64,000 nt of DNA. Origin: CATOSK01 sp963665735 (lineage in GTDB: Bacteria; Chloroflexota; Dehalococcoidia; Lucifugimonadales; UBA3495). Made by a program: the position numbers and the translations under genes. The notes under the pieces are model-generated. The model was given only the letters and a program-made list of their open reading frames with translations, was not told the origin of the DNA and did no database searches. The DNA lies in assembly GCA_963665735.1 (NCBI GenBank), contig OY762444.1, forward strand, positions 1,240,001-1,304,000, read 5' to 3'. Below, one piece after another: positions 35,749 to 44,333 of the stretch (position 1 is the stretch's first letter; each line of letters opens with the position of its first letter).

Positions 35749-35882
35749 ATATGCTGTGGCCGCCTCACCATGGGCAGTAGCCAAGCAATCCCCAGCCGCC
35801 AGCCAGCGGCCCCATTGCACCAGGTTATCGCAATTGGGCAAAACACCAACGCCAGCCCCTGAGAGAAATGCTATAACTGTGG

Positions 35883-36536
35883 TCAGGACTTCCGCAAAAG
35901 AGATCTCCCGCGGGTTATCCTCACCAAGGTCCAGATAACCATCAACACCATTACCCCCGAAACCGACAAGATTAACAGGCACGTCCCAATATGCGCCAAT
36001 TTGCTCTTTAACCCTGTCCGCCTAGTTTTGTGTCTTTTCGCACGTAACCCGGAAGCCCGCACGGCACGGATGCGCCGAGTAACCCAAACCCGAAGAAGAT
36101 TTATGGGAAACAACATTACAACCGGCGCGGCGGCAGACCCCACCACTATCGCTCCGAGGAATAGAACCACAGCAAGGTGAAGCCAAGCGGTTTCCCCGGC
36201 TTCGTCCAGTAGCCAGTAGGCACCCGCTCCGGTAGCAGCCAGGGAGCTAACCAAGCGGTGTAGGGCTTCGGACAGACGGTCAGCCATTCCATCAACTACG
36301 GGTACGAGCGAAATGAAAAGAAGAGCCGCAGCAGCCAAGGCAAACAGAGCGGCAGTAACACCGTGAGTAAAGCAAAGCTCATTGCCCCGGAACTTGATTG
36401 GTGCCACGTACCCACCACATACGTCCTGGAAAAACAAGCCAGCTTCCCGGTTGGCGAAATTATTCGCTCCGACAATGCACACAAGAAGGACCGCAACCAC
36501 GAGTGTTAGAATCGTCCTAGTCAGGGGAAGAACCAT
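35883..36536 (-). CDS. Integral membrane protein, hypothetical
   Basis: A 217-residue product with about five hydrophobic segments (about 7-25, 60-80, 90-105, 113-143 and 186-206). A basic stretch (RRIRAVRASGLRAKRHKTRR) before the last helix is probably cytoplasmic. Two cysteines lie in the first outside loop. It differs in sequence from the module proteins at 33.5 and 34.8 kb but has similar size and topology, and again neighbours a tiny membrane protein, here divergently arranged. Function unknown. Confidence 0.6.
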   Translation of the reverse strand: MVLPLTRTILTLVVAVLLVCIVGANNFANREAGLFFQDVCGGYVAPIKFRGNELCFTHGVTAALFALAAAALLFISLVPVVDGMADRLSEALHRLVSSLAATGAGAYWLLDEAGETAWLHLAVVLFLGAIVVGSAAAPVVMLFPINLLRVWVTRRIRAVRASGLRAKRHKTRRTGLKSKLAHIGTCLLILSVSGVMVLMVIWTLVRITRGRSLLRKS

Positions 36537-36568
36537 GCCTATACCTCGATACGAGAAGGGACCCCGAT

Positions 36569-36697
36569 ATGTTTGAGGCGTTTCAAATCACCCTGGTCGT
36601 CCTGCTAGTTTCATCCTCACTAGCCCTGGTTTTCAGACAGTGTGTGCTGTATTCACGCTGGAGGAAAGAAAAAAACAACTCCCGCCGCAAGCCTTGA
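36569..36697 (+). CDS. 42-residue single-helix membrane peptide
   Basis: Starts MFEAFQITLVVLLVSSSLAL and ends in a basic tail (RWRKEKNNSRRKP). One N-terminal membrane helix with a positively charged C-terminus is typical of small membrane regulators or toxins. GAGAAGGGA lies upstream of the ATG. It is divergent from the 35883-36536 gene, with only 32 bp between starts. The rest of the gap to 37077 (379 bp) holds a 20-bp repeat and no gene. Confidence 0.45.
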   Translation: MFEAFQITLVVLLVSSSLALVFRQCVLYSRWRKEKNNSRRKP

Positions 36698-36978
36698 CGA
36701 GTGATTGACTCGCCGACGATACAGAGTTTCGCACGAGGTTAATGCCCCAGCGCCGAACCGGTCAACACCGAAGCAAAATTACCAATAGCGGAACCGGCGC
36801 ACTCAACACCATTAGGGCAACCATCCGGCACCGGGACAAAAATCGTAGCTTAGAAAAGGCAGCGTGTTCGAAGATGCGTAACCGCTGAGAAACTCCCCCA
36901 CCCACAGGAATCCCAAAATACACTGGGAGAACCCGGACCCCAACGGCCGGGGTTTTTCAGGCGTACCAAATCCACCGG

Positions 36979-36998
36979 CGCTCCGGTTCGCCCGACCT
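36979..36998. repeat. 20-bp dispersed repeat, copy 2
   Basis: Identical to 35729-35748. It lies in the gap before the 37077 gene, followed by another GGTTCCGG-type palindromic stretch. Confidence 0.7.
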
Positions 36999-37076
36999 GA
37001 GCGCCGGTTCCGGCTCCGTTGCCCACCCCAACCCCGATTGGGTAAAATATAACCGCCACCCTTGGAGATAAACGCC

Positions 37077-37778
37077 ATGCCCATCGACACCGATGCCCTG
37101 ATACAAGCCGTCCGCGAGAACCCGGAGTTCCGGCAGACCCTGCGGCGGGAGCTGCTGACCCAGGAACTCCTGGAACTGCCGGAAAGATTCGCCGCCTACG
37201 CGGCCTCCACCGACCGCCGGCTGGAGTCCCTGGAACGGGACGTGACCGACCTGAAGGAAGGCCAGGCCCGCCTGGAGCAGGGCCACGCTCGTCTGGAGCA
37301 GGGCCACGCTCGTCTGGAACAAGGCCAGGCCCGCCTGGAGGCGACCCAAGCCCGCCAGGGGGGCGACATCAGCCGGCTGGCCGGCAGGGACTACGAGGCC
37401 CTGGCCGCCCGGGTGGCCCGGCGCCGGCTCCGCACCGTCCTGGGCATCACGGGCGCGGAGCGGATCGAAAACCTGCCCGACGTCATCGACGCGGCCCAGT
37501 TCGACGGCCGGATCACCGACGAGGAAGCCGGGGCGGTCGAACTGGCCGACCTGGTGCTGAGGGGCGCCGACCGCGACGGTAACGACACCTTCGTAGTCGC
37601 CGAGGCCTCCGTCACCGTCCAGGCCCGGGACGTGGAACGGGCAATGGGGCGGGCCGAAATCATGCGGAAGGCCACCGGCGTATCCACCGTCCCCGTGGTC
37701 ATCGGGGAGAGCATCGAGCCGGGCGCGGCGGGAGAGGGAACCGTCACCTTCCTGGAGGTACGCCGGCCCCCGGATTGA
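37077..37778 (+). CDS. Coiled-coil protein with nuclease-fold-like C-terminus
   Basis: A 233-residue protein from ATG 37077 (GGAG 10 bases upstream). Residues about 40-95 form a coiled coil with tandem seven-residue repeats (LEQGHAR LEQGHAR LEQGQAR), where a short DNA repeat is visible. The C-terminal half (RDYEALAARVARRRL, then TFVVAEASVTVQARDVERA and VVPVVIGESI-like strands) resembles PD-(D/E)xK-fold proteins of the DUF3782 kind, with E in VVAEAS at the active-site position but no following K. It may therefore be inactive or only nuclease-like. A strong terminator follows. Confidence 0.7.
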   Translation: MPIDTDALIQAVRENPEFRQTLRRELLTQELLELPERFAAYAASTDRRLESLERDVTDLKEGQARLEQGHARLEQGHARLEQGQARLEATQARQGGDISRLAGRDYEALAARVARRRLRTVLGITGAERIENLPDVIDAAQFDGRITDEEAGAVELADLVLRGADRDGNDTFVVAEASVTVQARDVERAMGRAEIMRKATGVSTVPVVIGESIEPGAAGEGTVTFLEVRRPPD

Positions 37779-37821
37779 CGAGCTGTCCCGCGGGCAGGAA
37801 TCCCCCGAAGCGGAATGAAAC

Positions 37822-37848
37822 AGCCCCGGCCAGAAGGCCGGGGTTTTC
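37822..37848 (+). terminator. Rho-independent terminator
   Basis: CCCCGGCC-AGAA-GGCCGGGG followed by TTTTCTC: an 8-bp perfect GC stem, tetraloop and T-run, 43 bp after the stop at 37778. Confidence 0.85.
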
Positions 37849-37860
37849 TCATGCCCGGCA

Positions 37861-37925
37861 TCAGTGGCCAGTGGCCAGACGCTAACACCCATTCCTCGGC
37901 CACTGGACACCGGCTACCGGCCCCC
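37861..37925. repeat. AGTGG-type degenerate repeat, second locus
   Basis: AGTGGCCAGTGGCCAG followed by GGCCACTGG and CACCGG-rich sequence. Same class as at 337-366/506-556 and 60898-61046, and again able to form an imperfect hairpin between genes. Confidence 0.5.
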
Positions 37926-37997
37926 GGGTGACAATTGCACAAAGCCAACACAAGCCCCGTCGGGTTATCCTTGAATTTCCACAAAAGGAGAGAAGAC

Positions 37998-38543
37998 ATG
38001 ACCAGGAACGAAATCGAGACCATCGTCAAGACCCCCTTCCCCGGCATCGCCGAGCGGATGAACTACTGCGTCCACTGCCTGAACCCCATGATCGCGGCCC
38101 GGAATATGCAGGAGGAAGATCTCCTGGGACCGGCCTTCACCGGCCCGCTGAAGCCTGAGTTCCGGGCCGGGACCATCCTCCAGCGGAACTTCCCCCAACT
38201 GTTCGACGAGGTGAGCGTGCGCTACCGGGGACACGACTGCCCCGACTGCCCCCGCTGGGAGGACCCCGAAAACCGCCGCGACGGGGTGGTGGACGACTCC
38301 TACTTCGAAGGAGAGAAGGTCATCTGCTGCCCCACCTGCCTGCTGCCGATACACCCCGGGGAGGGGCCCTGGACCGCCGAGGGATACCGAGCCGAACTGT
38401 TGCGGAGGGCCACCGGAGAGAACCTGAAGGCCCAGCCCGAAACCGTGGGAGCCTACCTGGCCGGAATTCCCGGCCCGCTGGTTCCCGAACCGCCGGTGGG
38501 CCGGAAGGCGGCGGTGGACCCCGACCTGTGGGCCGGGATCTGA
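37998..38543 (+). CDS. Cys-rich hypothetical protein
   Basis: A 181-residue protein from ATG 37998, chosen because AAGGAG lies eight bases upstream. It has four CxxC-like groups (CVHCL, CPDC, CCPTCLLP), which suggests one or two zinc sites in an otherwise soluble protein. The end is Pro-rich. No family was recognised. Backbone-like GC content. The 413-bp gap after it (38544-38956) holds an AATAACG repeat and the 12-bp palindrome GCTAGATCTAGC at 38810-38821, but no gene. Confidence 0.68.
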   Translation: MTRNEIETIVKTPFPGIAERMNYCVHCLNPMIAARNMQEEDLLGPAFTGPLKPEFRAGTILQRNFPQLFDEVSVRYRGHDCPDCPRWEDPENRRDGVVDDSYFEGEKVICCPTCLLPIHPGEGPWTAEGYRAELLRRATGENLKAQPETVGAYLAGIPGPLVPEPPVGRKAAVDPDLWAGI

Positions 38544-38643
38544 GAAAGCGCGTGACCGGCGGGCGGAAACCCGGCGCAGCGCATCGCCGCCCGCCATCCT
38601 TGGCCGGATAATTCACACCGGAAAACTTTGCAGGACGCACGTA

Positions 38644-38666
38644 GAATAACAGAATAACGAATAACG
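38644..38666 (+). repeat. AATAACG triple repeat, copy 2
   Basis: Near-identical to 35588-35610 (three AATAAC(G) units). The two copies are 3 kb apart, in otherwise unrelated spacers. Confidence 0.6.
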
Positions 38667-38956
38667 GGATTTTGAGAATTTTACGGGCCGCCGGCAAGAA
38701 CACAAGTTCCGGTGTTTCGTTTTACAGTGTGGTTCACGAAAAACAGGTACTGTACCCGGACAAGTAACGTCGCTTTTCGTCATAGCCGTGCGTGGACGAA
38801 AATTAAATAGCTAGATCTAGCGACTTTTCCCCCATCAAGTCAGTCTTTTACGCCAAACCACAATAAACTCGATGGCTTGCTATCAGGGCAGGAATTGCCG
38901 GAAAACCGTCCAGCCTTGAAAAGGCTACCACCATAAAGACGGGAAAGGAAAAGAGC

Positions 38957-40762
38957 ATGACGACACCCTGGGAAAACAACTCCGAGGAGGAAATACCCAT
39001 CCACTCCCTCGCCGACCTCTTCCCACCCATGGACGAGGAGGAGTACGCGGGCCTGAAGGCCAGCATCGAAAGCCGGGGATTCGACCCAACATTTCCCCTG
39101 CTCATGATGGACGGGGCCATCTCCGACGGGAGACACCGCTACCAGATAGCCCGGGAACTGGGCATCCCCAAGGAGGACATACCCCAACGGACAATGAACG
39201 GGACCGAGGAGGACATCCTGATACAGGTATGCACCGCCAACCTCTCCCGGCGCAACCTGACCCCCAGCCAGCGGGCCATCATCGCCGCCGGGCTGCCCAG
39301 CATGGCCAGGGGAAGACCCAGAGAGGAAGATTCACCGGACGACCGGCTGTCCCAGAACGCCAGGGCCCGCATAGCCATGGTCAGCCGGGCCATGCAGCAG
39401 CAGGCCGACGTCATCTGGGAATACGGCAACCGGGAGATGATCGAGGACGTCTGGAAGGGAAAGGCCACCGTCCACGACTACTACTACTCCATCGAAATAT
39501 CCAGGGAACGCCGCCGGCGGGAGGAGGAAGCCCAGCTGGAAAGAGAACGCCTGGAGATCGAGGAAACCAAGGCCCAAGCCCGGGCCCGGGAGGCCCAGCA
39601 CGCCATGTTCGAGGCCCAGGAAAAGGCCCGCCGGGAGATGGAATCCCAGGCCCAAGCCCGGCAGGAGGCCAAGACCGACGAGGAACGGGAACGCGAGGAA
39701 GCCATGTGGAACGAGATAGTCCGCCGGGACAACGCCCAACAGGCCGAGTGGGAGGCCCGGGAGAAGGCCCGCCTCTACCGGGAGCAGGTGGAGGGGCTGG
39801 AACGGGCCCGGCAGGAAACCCACGAGGCCGCCGAGCGGGAACGGGTCCAGACCGAGGAGTCCCGGGAGGAGGCCCGGCGGCTGGAGGAAGCCCGCCGCCT
39901 GAGGCAGTCCAATTCCAACTCCGGCACCCTGCGCCAGGCCCTCCAGGAAGTCAGGCAGGAGGAACTACGCCGTCAGGCCGAGGAGAGTTTCATCCAGGAA
40001 CCCGCCGTGGAGACTCCCGACGACCGCGCCGTCACCATCGGCAAGGCCGGGCGGATCATCTTCGCCAGGAACGACGACCCGGAACACGGGCTGCCCGCCC
40101 TGGAGGACGAGAGCGTGGCCCTGACCCTCACCCGGGTTCCATGGCCGGACGACTGGCGGGACGCCGACGACATCCTGGATCCCCTGACCGCCATCATCCA
40201 CCTGCTGCACCTGAAGACGGCTCCCGGGGGGAAGCTGGCCGTGGCCCTGGCCGACGCGCGCCCCCCGGAGAGACCGCACCTGCTGATCTCCATGGCCGCG
40301 GAGACGACGCTGATAATGGCCCGGGCCGGGTTCCGGTTGTGCGACGAGATTGCCTGGCACCCGGGGCCGGTTCCCGAGGGACAGCCAAGCAGCCGGAACC
40401 ACCCCGCCGACCCCCGTATCGCCCGGGGCTGGAACCGGCGGGTGATGATCTTCGGCAAGGACGGCAGCATCGAGCCGGACCCCGGGGCGCGGGAAATGTC
40501 CCGCCTGGAGCCGGAAGAGTGGCAGGACTTGACCCGCCCGGTGTGGGAGATTCCCCCGGACCCGGGCCAACCCGACGAGATCCCGTTCGAACTGGCCCGC
40601 CGGGTGACGGCGCTGTACTCCTTCGTTGGAGACACGGTAGTGGACCCCTGGGCCGGCACGGGCAACGTGGTGCTGGCCGCCGACGAGATGCGGCGGAGGA
40701 GCATCGGCTACGAGGAGGACGAGAGGTTCAGGCCGGAGGTCCTGGGGAAGTTTACAGGGTGA
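38957..40762 (+). CDS. ParB-like / coiled-coil / DNA methyltransferase fusion
   Basis: A 601-residue protein. Residues about 12-130 are a ParB/Srx-like domain (IHSLADLFPP, then SDGRHRYQIARELG and SRRNLTPSQRAIIAA). About 165-345 is a highly charged coiled coil with many EEAR/QARE units. The C-terminus looks like an amino-DNA methyltransferase of the N4/N6 beta kind: VVDPWAGTGNVVLAADEM (SAM-binding motif I) is near residue 565. The catalytic motif IV position reads LTLTRVPWPDDW (near 390) instead of (D/S)PP(Y/W), so activity is doubtful. ParB-methyltransferase fusions occur on phages and mobile elements. Confidence 0.75.
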   Translation: MTTPWENNSEEEIPIHSLADLFPPMDEEEYAGLKASIESRGFDPTFPLLMMDGAISDGRHRYQIARELGIPKEDIPQRTMNGTEEDILIQVCTANLSRRNLTPSQRAIIAAGLPSMARGRPREEDSPDDRLSQNARARIAMVSRAMQQQADVIWEYGNREMIEDVWKGKATVHDYYYSIEISRERRRREEEAQLERERLEIEETKAQARAREAQHAMFEAQEKARREMESQAQARQEAKTDEEREREEAMWNEIVRRDNAQQAEWEAREKARLYREQVEGLERARQETHEAAERERVQTEESREEARRLEEARRLRQSNSNSGTLRQALQEVRQEELRRQAEESFIQEPAVETPDDRAVTIGKAGRIIFARNDDPEHGLPALEDESVALTLTRVPWPDDWRDADDILDPLTAIIHLLHLKTAPGGKLAVALADARPPERPHLLISMAAETTLIMARAGFRLCDEIAWHPGPVPEGQPSSRNHPADPRIARGWNRRVMIFGKDGSIEPDPGAREMSRLEPEEWQDLTRPVWEIPPDPGQPDEIPFELARRVTALYSFVGDTVVDPWAGTGNVVLAADEMRRRSIGYEEDERFRPEVLGKFTG

Positions 40763-40850
40763 GCAAGGTAAGGATTGAAACCGCAACACAGGTTGAGTAA
40801 CCTTCCGGACTCCAACGGATTGGGTAGGTTCAAGCCGTCGTAAAGCAAAG

Positions 40851-40903
40851 TTGTATTTTTTGCGCAAGATGTGTAGAATACTGGAAACGTTATACGTTTC
40901 CAG
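40851..40903 (+). promoter_or_regulatory. Promoter with overlapping palindromic operator
   Basis: -35 TTGTAT at 40851-40856, a 17-base spacer, -10 TAGAAT at 40874-40879. A 23-bp palindrome, CTGGAAACG-x5-CGTTTCCAG (40881-40903), covers the expected transcription start. The XRE-domain protein encoded in the same operon (41558-42727) is a good candidate to bind it, giving autoregulation. Confidence 0.6.
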
Positions 40904-40905
40904 TT

Positions 40906-41571
40906 TTGGAGCACATTACAGTGAAATTTCCAGTTTTGAGTTCTCCAGCCGTTATCAGTACTCTGGCGGCAGTGGACAATGCGATAGAACGAGCTTACGA
41001 CGTGACTCGTGCCGATCTGCAAGGAAAGCACTTGGATGACCGAATCGAGAAAACGTTGCATCCACAGCAGCTGCATCACAACGTCAATCAACAAGTCTGC
41101 GACATCGGAGACATATATCCTGAAATGGTGACCGACCTCCCCCCAAACCGCCGACGGTCACACTACCATGTGATCGTAACAGTAGAGAGCGTATTGATAA
41201 CGGTTTCAGCTGTCCCGGCACCTCATAGGGTGCCTCGAAGGGCTGTTCACAGAAGTCGCTATGCCATGTGTCAAAGGTACTTCCGAGCGACAGGATCTAG
41301 GCTTGAGGTCGTGCCAGTACCAGACCCCTACGACCAACACTCGTTGTATATCCAAGTGTTGCACGGACCTGAACCTGGGTACCATTTCAGACACGGATTC
41401 ACCGTAATCAGAATGCTTGACGCTGATGATCGGTACCTGCCGGACATTATCGACCTAGGCGAGCACCTCGCTTCGGTCACGACCTCTCGGACCGATATCG
41501 AGTACGTTACTGAGGATTTTCAAATTATCGCGGCGGTCCCGGAGGAAGGGAGTCAAAATGCGTTCCGGTAG
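40906..41571 (+). CDS. Hypothetical partner of the XRE-ImmA/IrrE protease
   Basis: A protein of about 221 residues from TTG 40906; GTG 40921 is an alternative, and neither has a clear ribosome binding site, so the RNA may be leaderless or nearly so. A mixed alpha/beta composition is seen, with conserved-looking segments (SHYHVIVTVESVLITVSA, HSLYIQVLHGPEPGYHF). No family was recognised. Its end overlaps the next gene by 14 bp, so it is cotranscribed and probably translationally coupled. It may be the substrate or toxin partner of the protease. Low GC. Confidence 0.6.
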   Translation: MEHITVKFPVLSSPAVISTLAAVDNAIERAYDVTRADLQGKHLDDRIEKTLHPQQLHHNVNQQVCDIGDIYPEMVTDLPPNRRRSHYHVIVTVESVLITVSAVPAPHRVPRRAVHRSRYAMCQRYFRATGSRLEVVPVPDPYDQHSLYIQVLHGPEPGYHFRHGFTVIRMLDADDRYLPDIIDLGEHLASVTTSRTDIEYVTEDFQIIAAVPEEGSQNAFR

Positions 41572-42727
41572 CCCAGGTTTCGCTGGGCAGAGGCTCAGAG
41601 AAGGCAGAGAAGCACGGCAGCTAACTGCGGGCACCCTGGCGGACTTGTCGGGAGTCGCGGTATCGACAATCTCATCCTATGAGAAAGGGCATTCCACTCC
41701 TAGCCCTGCAGTGTTTGACAAGCTCTGCGGTGTCCTGAACTTCAAACCCGCTTTCTTCTTTCGTCCAGTCGACGTTCCAAGACGGGAAAGAACTGTGTTT
41801 GAACGCTCAAGAGTTGCTACGACCAAGTCAGCTAGGACGCGCGCGCGGCATCGACTCTCCTGGCTATACGAAATTCTCCAGTATCTTGATCAATTCGTGC
41901 GTCTACCGGATGCGGAGGTACCCAAGAGCGAACACTTCGGTAGTTGGAAGTCTATCACCAACCAAGACATCGAGAACATTGCTAGTATGGCCCGCAGAAA
42001 TTGGAAACTGGGGGATGGTCCTATCAGCAACATGACGTTGCTAGCAGAGAATCACGGAATCATCGTGGTAAGGATGGAGATGGGCACTGCAAAGCTAGAC
42101 GCATTCTCCACCTGGGACAACCCGGTTGGACGGCCGTACATAGTTTTAGGAGACGACGGTCAATCTCCATTCCGCTCCCGATTCAACGTAGGTCACGAAC
42201 TTGGGCACCTGATATTGCACCGAAACGTGTCAGCCACCGAATTTAATACCCCGACGCACTTCAAACTTATCGAAGCCCAAGCAGACCGGTTCGCGTCGGC
42301 ATTTCTGACGCCCGCACCGACTTTTTCGTCCGACATCGCCAGACCAACCCTTGAGATGTTCCGAACCCTGAAAAATAAGTGGCGCACATCGATAAAGATG
42401 ATGATCCACCGAGCACAGGATCTCAACATCATCGACAAGGAAGAATCGAGGCGGCTCTATATCGCATACAACCGCCGAGGTTGGAATTCCTCAGAACCAT
42501 TTGACGACGTCGAACCCTTTGAGGAACCTCGATTGGTAAGAAGGGCTTTCGAGGCATTGGAGACTAACAACATAATCGAAAGGTCCCAACTTGCCGCAAA
42601 TTTACCTTTCAACAGAGAGGACATCGAACAGCTCGCCAACCTACCGGATGGGTATCTGGCAGAACCGTATGGACAGACTGACGTTTGGCAGTTCATCGAC
42701 GACATTACCGCGAATTTTCCTGAGTAA
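41558..42727 (+). CDS. XRE regulator with ImmA/IrrE metallopeptidase domain
   Basis: A 389-residue protein. The N-terminal helix-turn-helix (LREGREARQLTAGTLADL, SGVAVSTISSYEKGHSTP) covers about residues 10-60. The zinc peptidase motif HELGH is at 213-217 in FNVGHELGHLILHRN, with EAQADRFASAFL downstream as the third ligand region. Proteins of this kind cut a partner repressor, as ImmA does in ICEBs1 or IrrE in the DDR of Deinococcus. It probably controls its own operon through the palindrome at 40881. The neighbouring accessory genes suggest a regulator of a mobile or defence island. Confidence 0.85.
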   Translation: MRSGSPGFAGQRLREGREARQLTAGTLADLSGVAVSTISSYEKGHSTPSPAVFDKLCGVLNFKPAFFFRPVDVPRRERTVFERSRVATTKSARTRARHRLSWLYEILQYLDQFVRLPDAEVPKSEHFGSWKSITNQDIENIASMARRNWKLGDGPISNMTLLAENHGIIVVRMEMGTAKLDAFSTWDNPVGRPYIVLGDDGQSPFRSRFNVGHELGHLILHRNVSATEFNTPTHFKLIEAQADRFASAFLTPAPTFSSDIARPTLEMFRTLKNKWRTSIKMMIHRAQDLNIIDKEESRRLYIAYNRRGWNSSEPFDDVEPFEEPRLVRRAFEALETNNIIERSQLAANLPFNREDIEQLANLPDGYLAEPYGQTDVWQFIDDITANFPE

Positions 42728-42775
42728 GTTTCGAGAAGACCCAACCTGTGCGGACGCGGGTCCGAGCGAAATGTT

Positions 42776-42973
42776 ATGAGAGGCGCAGGAACAATAAGAC
42801 ACCCAATGCTGATCGTCGGGGGTCCAACCCTCTCCAAGCAGTCAGAGCAGAGCCTTATCATTTCAGCTCTGGACATCTTCATAGTAGCTGCCAGCTTGAT
42901 TGTTATCACAATCGCCGCCACATTTCTCCGAGTAGTCGACGGGAACCCCGGAAAGGAGCAACCTCACGGTTGA
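42776..42973 (+). CDS. Possible small membrane protein
   Basis: A 65-residue ORF from ATG 42776 with a single membrane helix at about 28-51 (ALDIFIVAASLIVITIAATF). The ribosome binding site is weak (GAGCGAA). It lies between the ImmA/IrrE gene and the pentapeptide-repeat gene on the same strand, so it could be a small partner of either. The only support is the clean helix and position. Confidence 0.4.
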   Translation: MRGAGTIRHPMLIVGGPTLSKQSEQSLIISALDIFIVAASLIVITIAATFLRVVDGNPGKEQPHG

Positions 42974-43012
42974 CCACCTACCGGACAACTCAACCGAAGT
43001 CCAGGAGACACC

Positions 43013-44215
43013 TTGAAACTACCCGGTCACCTTTATCAACTTAGTGACCACCGGCTCTCAATCACAATCAGCATCACCTGCGTAGTAGCAATCGCAGTTT
43101 TGGTCATACTCCGTATGTTTTTCTGGGAGTGGCTGAGCGGCAACGAATCCGGCAGCACTACGATACGAAACATCGCCCTGGTGGCAGCAGGCTTCATAGC
43201 GTTGGTCCTGGCAACGTGGCGAAGCAAAGTGGCAGAACGCCAAGCAAACACCGCCCACCAAACTCTGCTGAACGAACAGTACCAAAAGGGAGCCGAAATG
43301 CTAGGCAACGAAGTCCTCTCAGTCAGACTGGGGGGAATCTACGCGTTGCAACGTCTTGCCGAGGAATGGCCCGATCAATACCACCTCCAAATCATGCGCC
43401 TGTTCTGCACTTTCGTGAGGCTTCCCACGAAGGACCGGGACTTTGAACCGGGCCAGACGGATATCGAACCGGGCACCTTACTGGGAATCCGTCCGGATGT
43501 CGGGGCGGTCATGGAAATCCTCGGTTCCCGCTCCGACCTGGGAATTGTTATTGAACGGAAAGCAGAATTCAGACTTGACCTGCGAGGCTGCGACCTCCGT
43601 GGGGGGCAATTGATTAACGCTGACCACTCCAACGCTTATTTTCATCAGTCCAACCTGTCCGGGGTCAACTGCGCCAACACGGATCTAACGGATGCCTTCC
43701 TGCTTGACACAGACCTTTCCCGGGCCCAATTCCGTAACGTAAAGTTCGCAAGGACACGCCTCCAGTTTACCAACCTTTCAGATGCAATGCTCCAGAACGA
43801 AGACCTGCCCGGGACATATTTCGACTACGCAGACTTGTCACGCACCAACTTCATGCAAGCGAACCTGGATGGTTCCACATTCCAACACACGAAAGCACCC
43901 AGAACGTCGTTTGAGCGCGCAGACGTATCGGGCACACTGTTCCTCGAAACTGACCTGAGCCACGCCCGCTTTACGGAGGCTAACCTTACTACAGCAACCT
44001 TTCGGGGTGTAGACATGACGGGCGTGGACCTTACCGGTGCGAACCTGTCGGGCGCCAAATTTTCCGGCGGATCGCAGCCCGTGGAGGGATTGACTCAAAC
44101 CCAGCTTGATCAGGCCCGTGCCGACCCCGAAAACCCGCCCCGACTTGACTACATCATTGACCCCAAGACCGGACATCAATTGACCTGGCGCGACAGACCG
44201 CTGAACGAAGGATAG
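43013..44215 (+). CDS. Membrane-anchored pentapeptide-repeat protein
   Basis: A 400-residue protein from TTG 43013 with CCAGGAG upstream. Two membrane helices occupy about residues 18-36 and 52-67. A segment EQYQKGAEMLGNEVLSVRLG and IYALQRLAEEWP follows, typical of the region preceding pentapeptide repeats in such proteins. From about residue 185 to 360 there are many A(D/N)Lxx repeats (SNLSGVNCANTDLTDAFLLD), forming a right-handed beta helix. These proteins occur in many defence and signalling neighbourhoods. It is followed on the same strand by the TIR genes and may be their membrane-located partner, which is an inference. Confidence 0.8.
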   Translation: MKLPGHLYQLSDHRLSITISITCVVAIAVLVILRMFFWEWLSGNESGSTTIRNIALVAAGFIALVLATWRSKVAERQANTAHQTLLNEQYQKGAEMLGNEVLSVRLGGIYALQRLAEEWPDQYHLQIMRLFCTFVRLPTKDRDFEPGQTDIEPGTLLGIRPDVGAVMEILGSRSDLGIVIERKAEFRLDLRGCDLRGGQLINADHSNAYFHQSNLSGVNCANTDLTDAFLLDTDLSRAQFRNVKFARTRLQFTNLSDAMLQNEDLPGTYFDYADLSRTNFMQANLDGSTFQHTKAPRTSFERADVSGTLFLETDLSHARFTEANLTTATFRGVDMTGVDLTGANLSGAKFSGGSQPVEGLTQTQLDQARADPENPPRLDYIIDPKTGHQLTWRDRPLNEG

Positions 44216-44333
44216 TAACGAGACTCGTCCTTACACCCCACAAGGTTGAGATGACCTGAATGACATATCCCGTTGGGAGGAGATCGTCAGTGGGGTGTCG
44301 CGCAAACCAAGTACTCTGTGAGGTCTGAAAACA

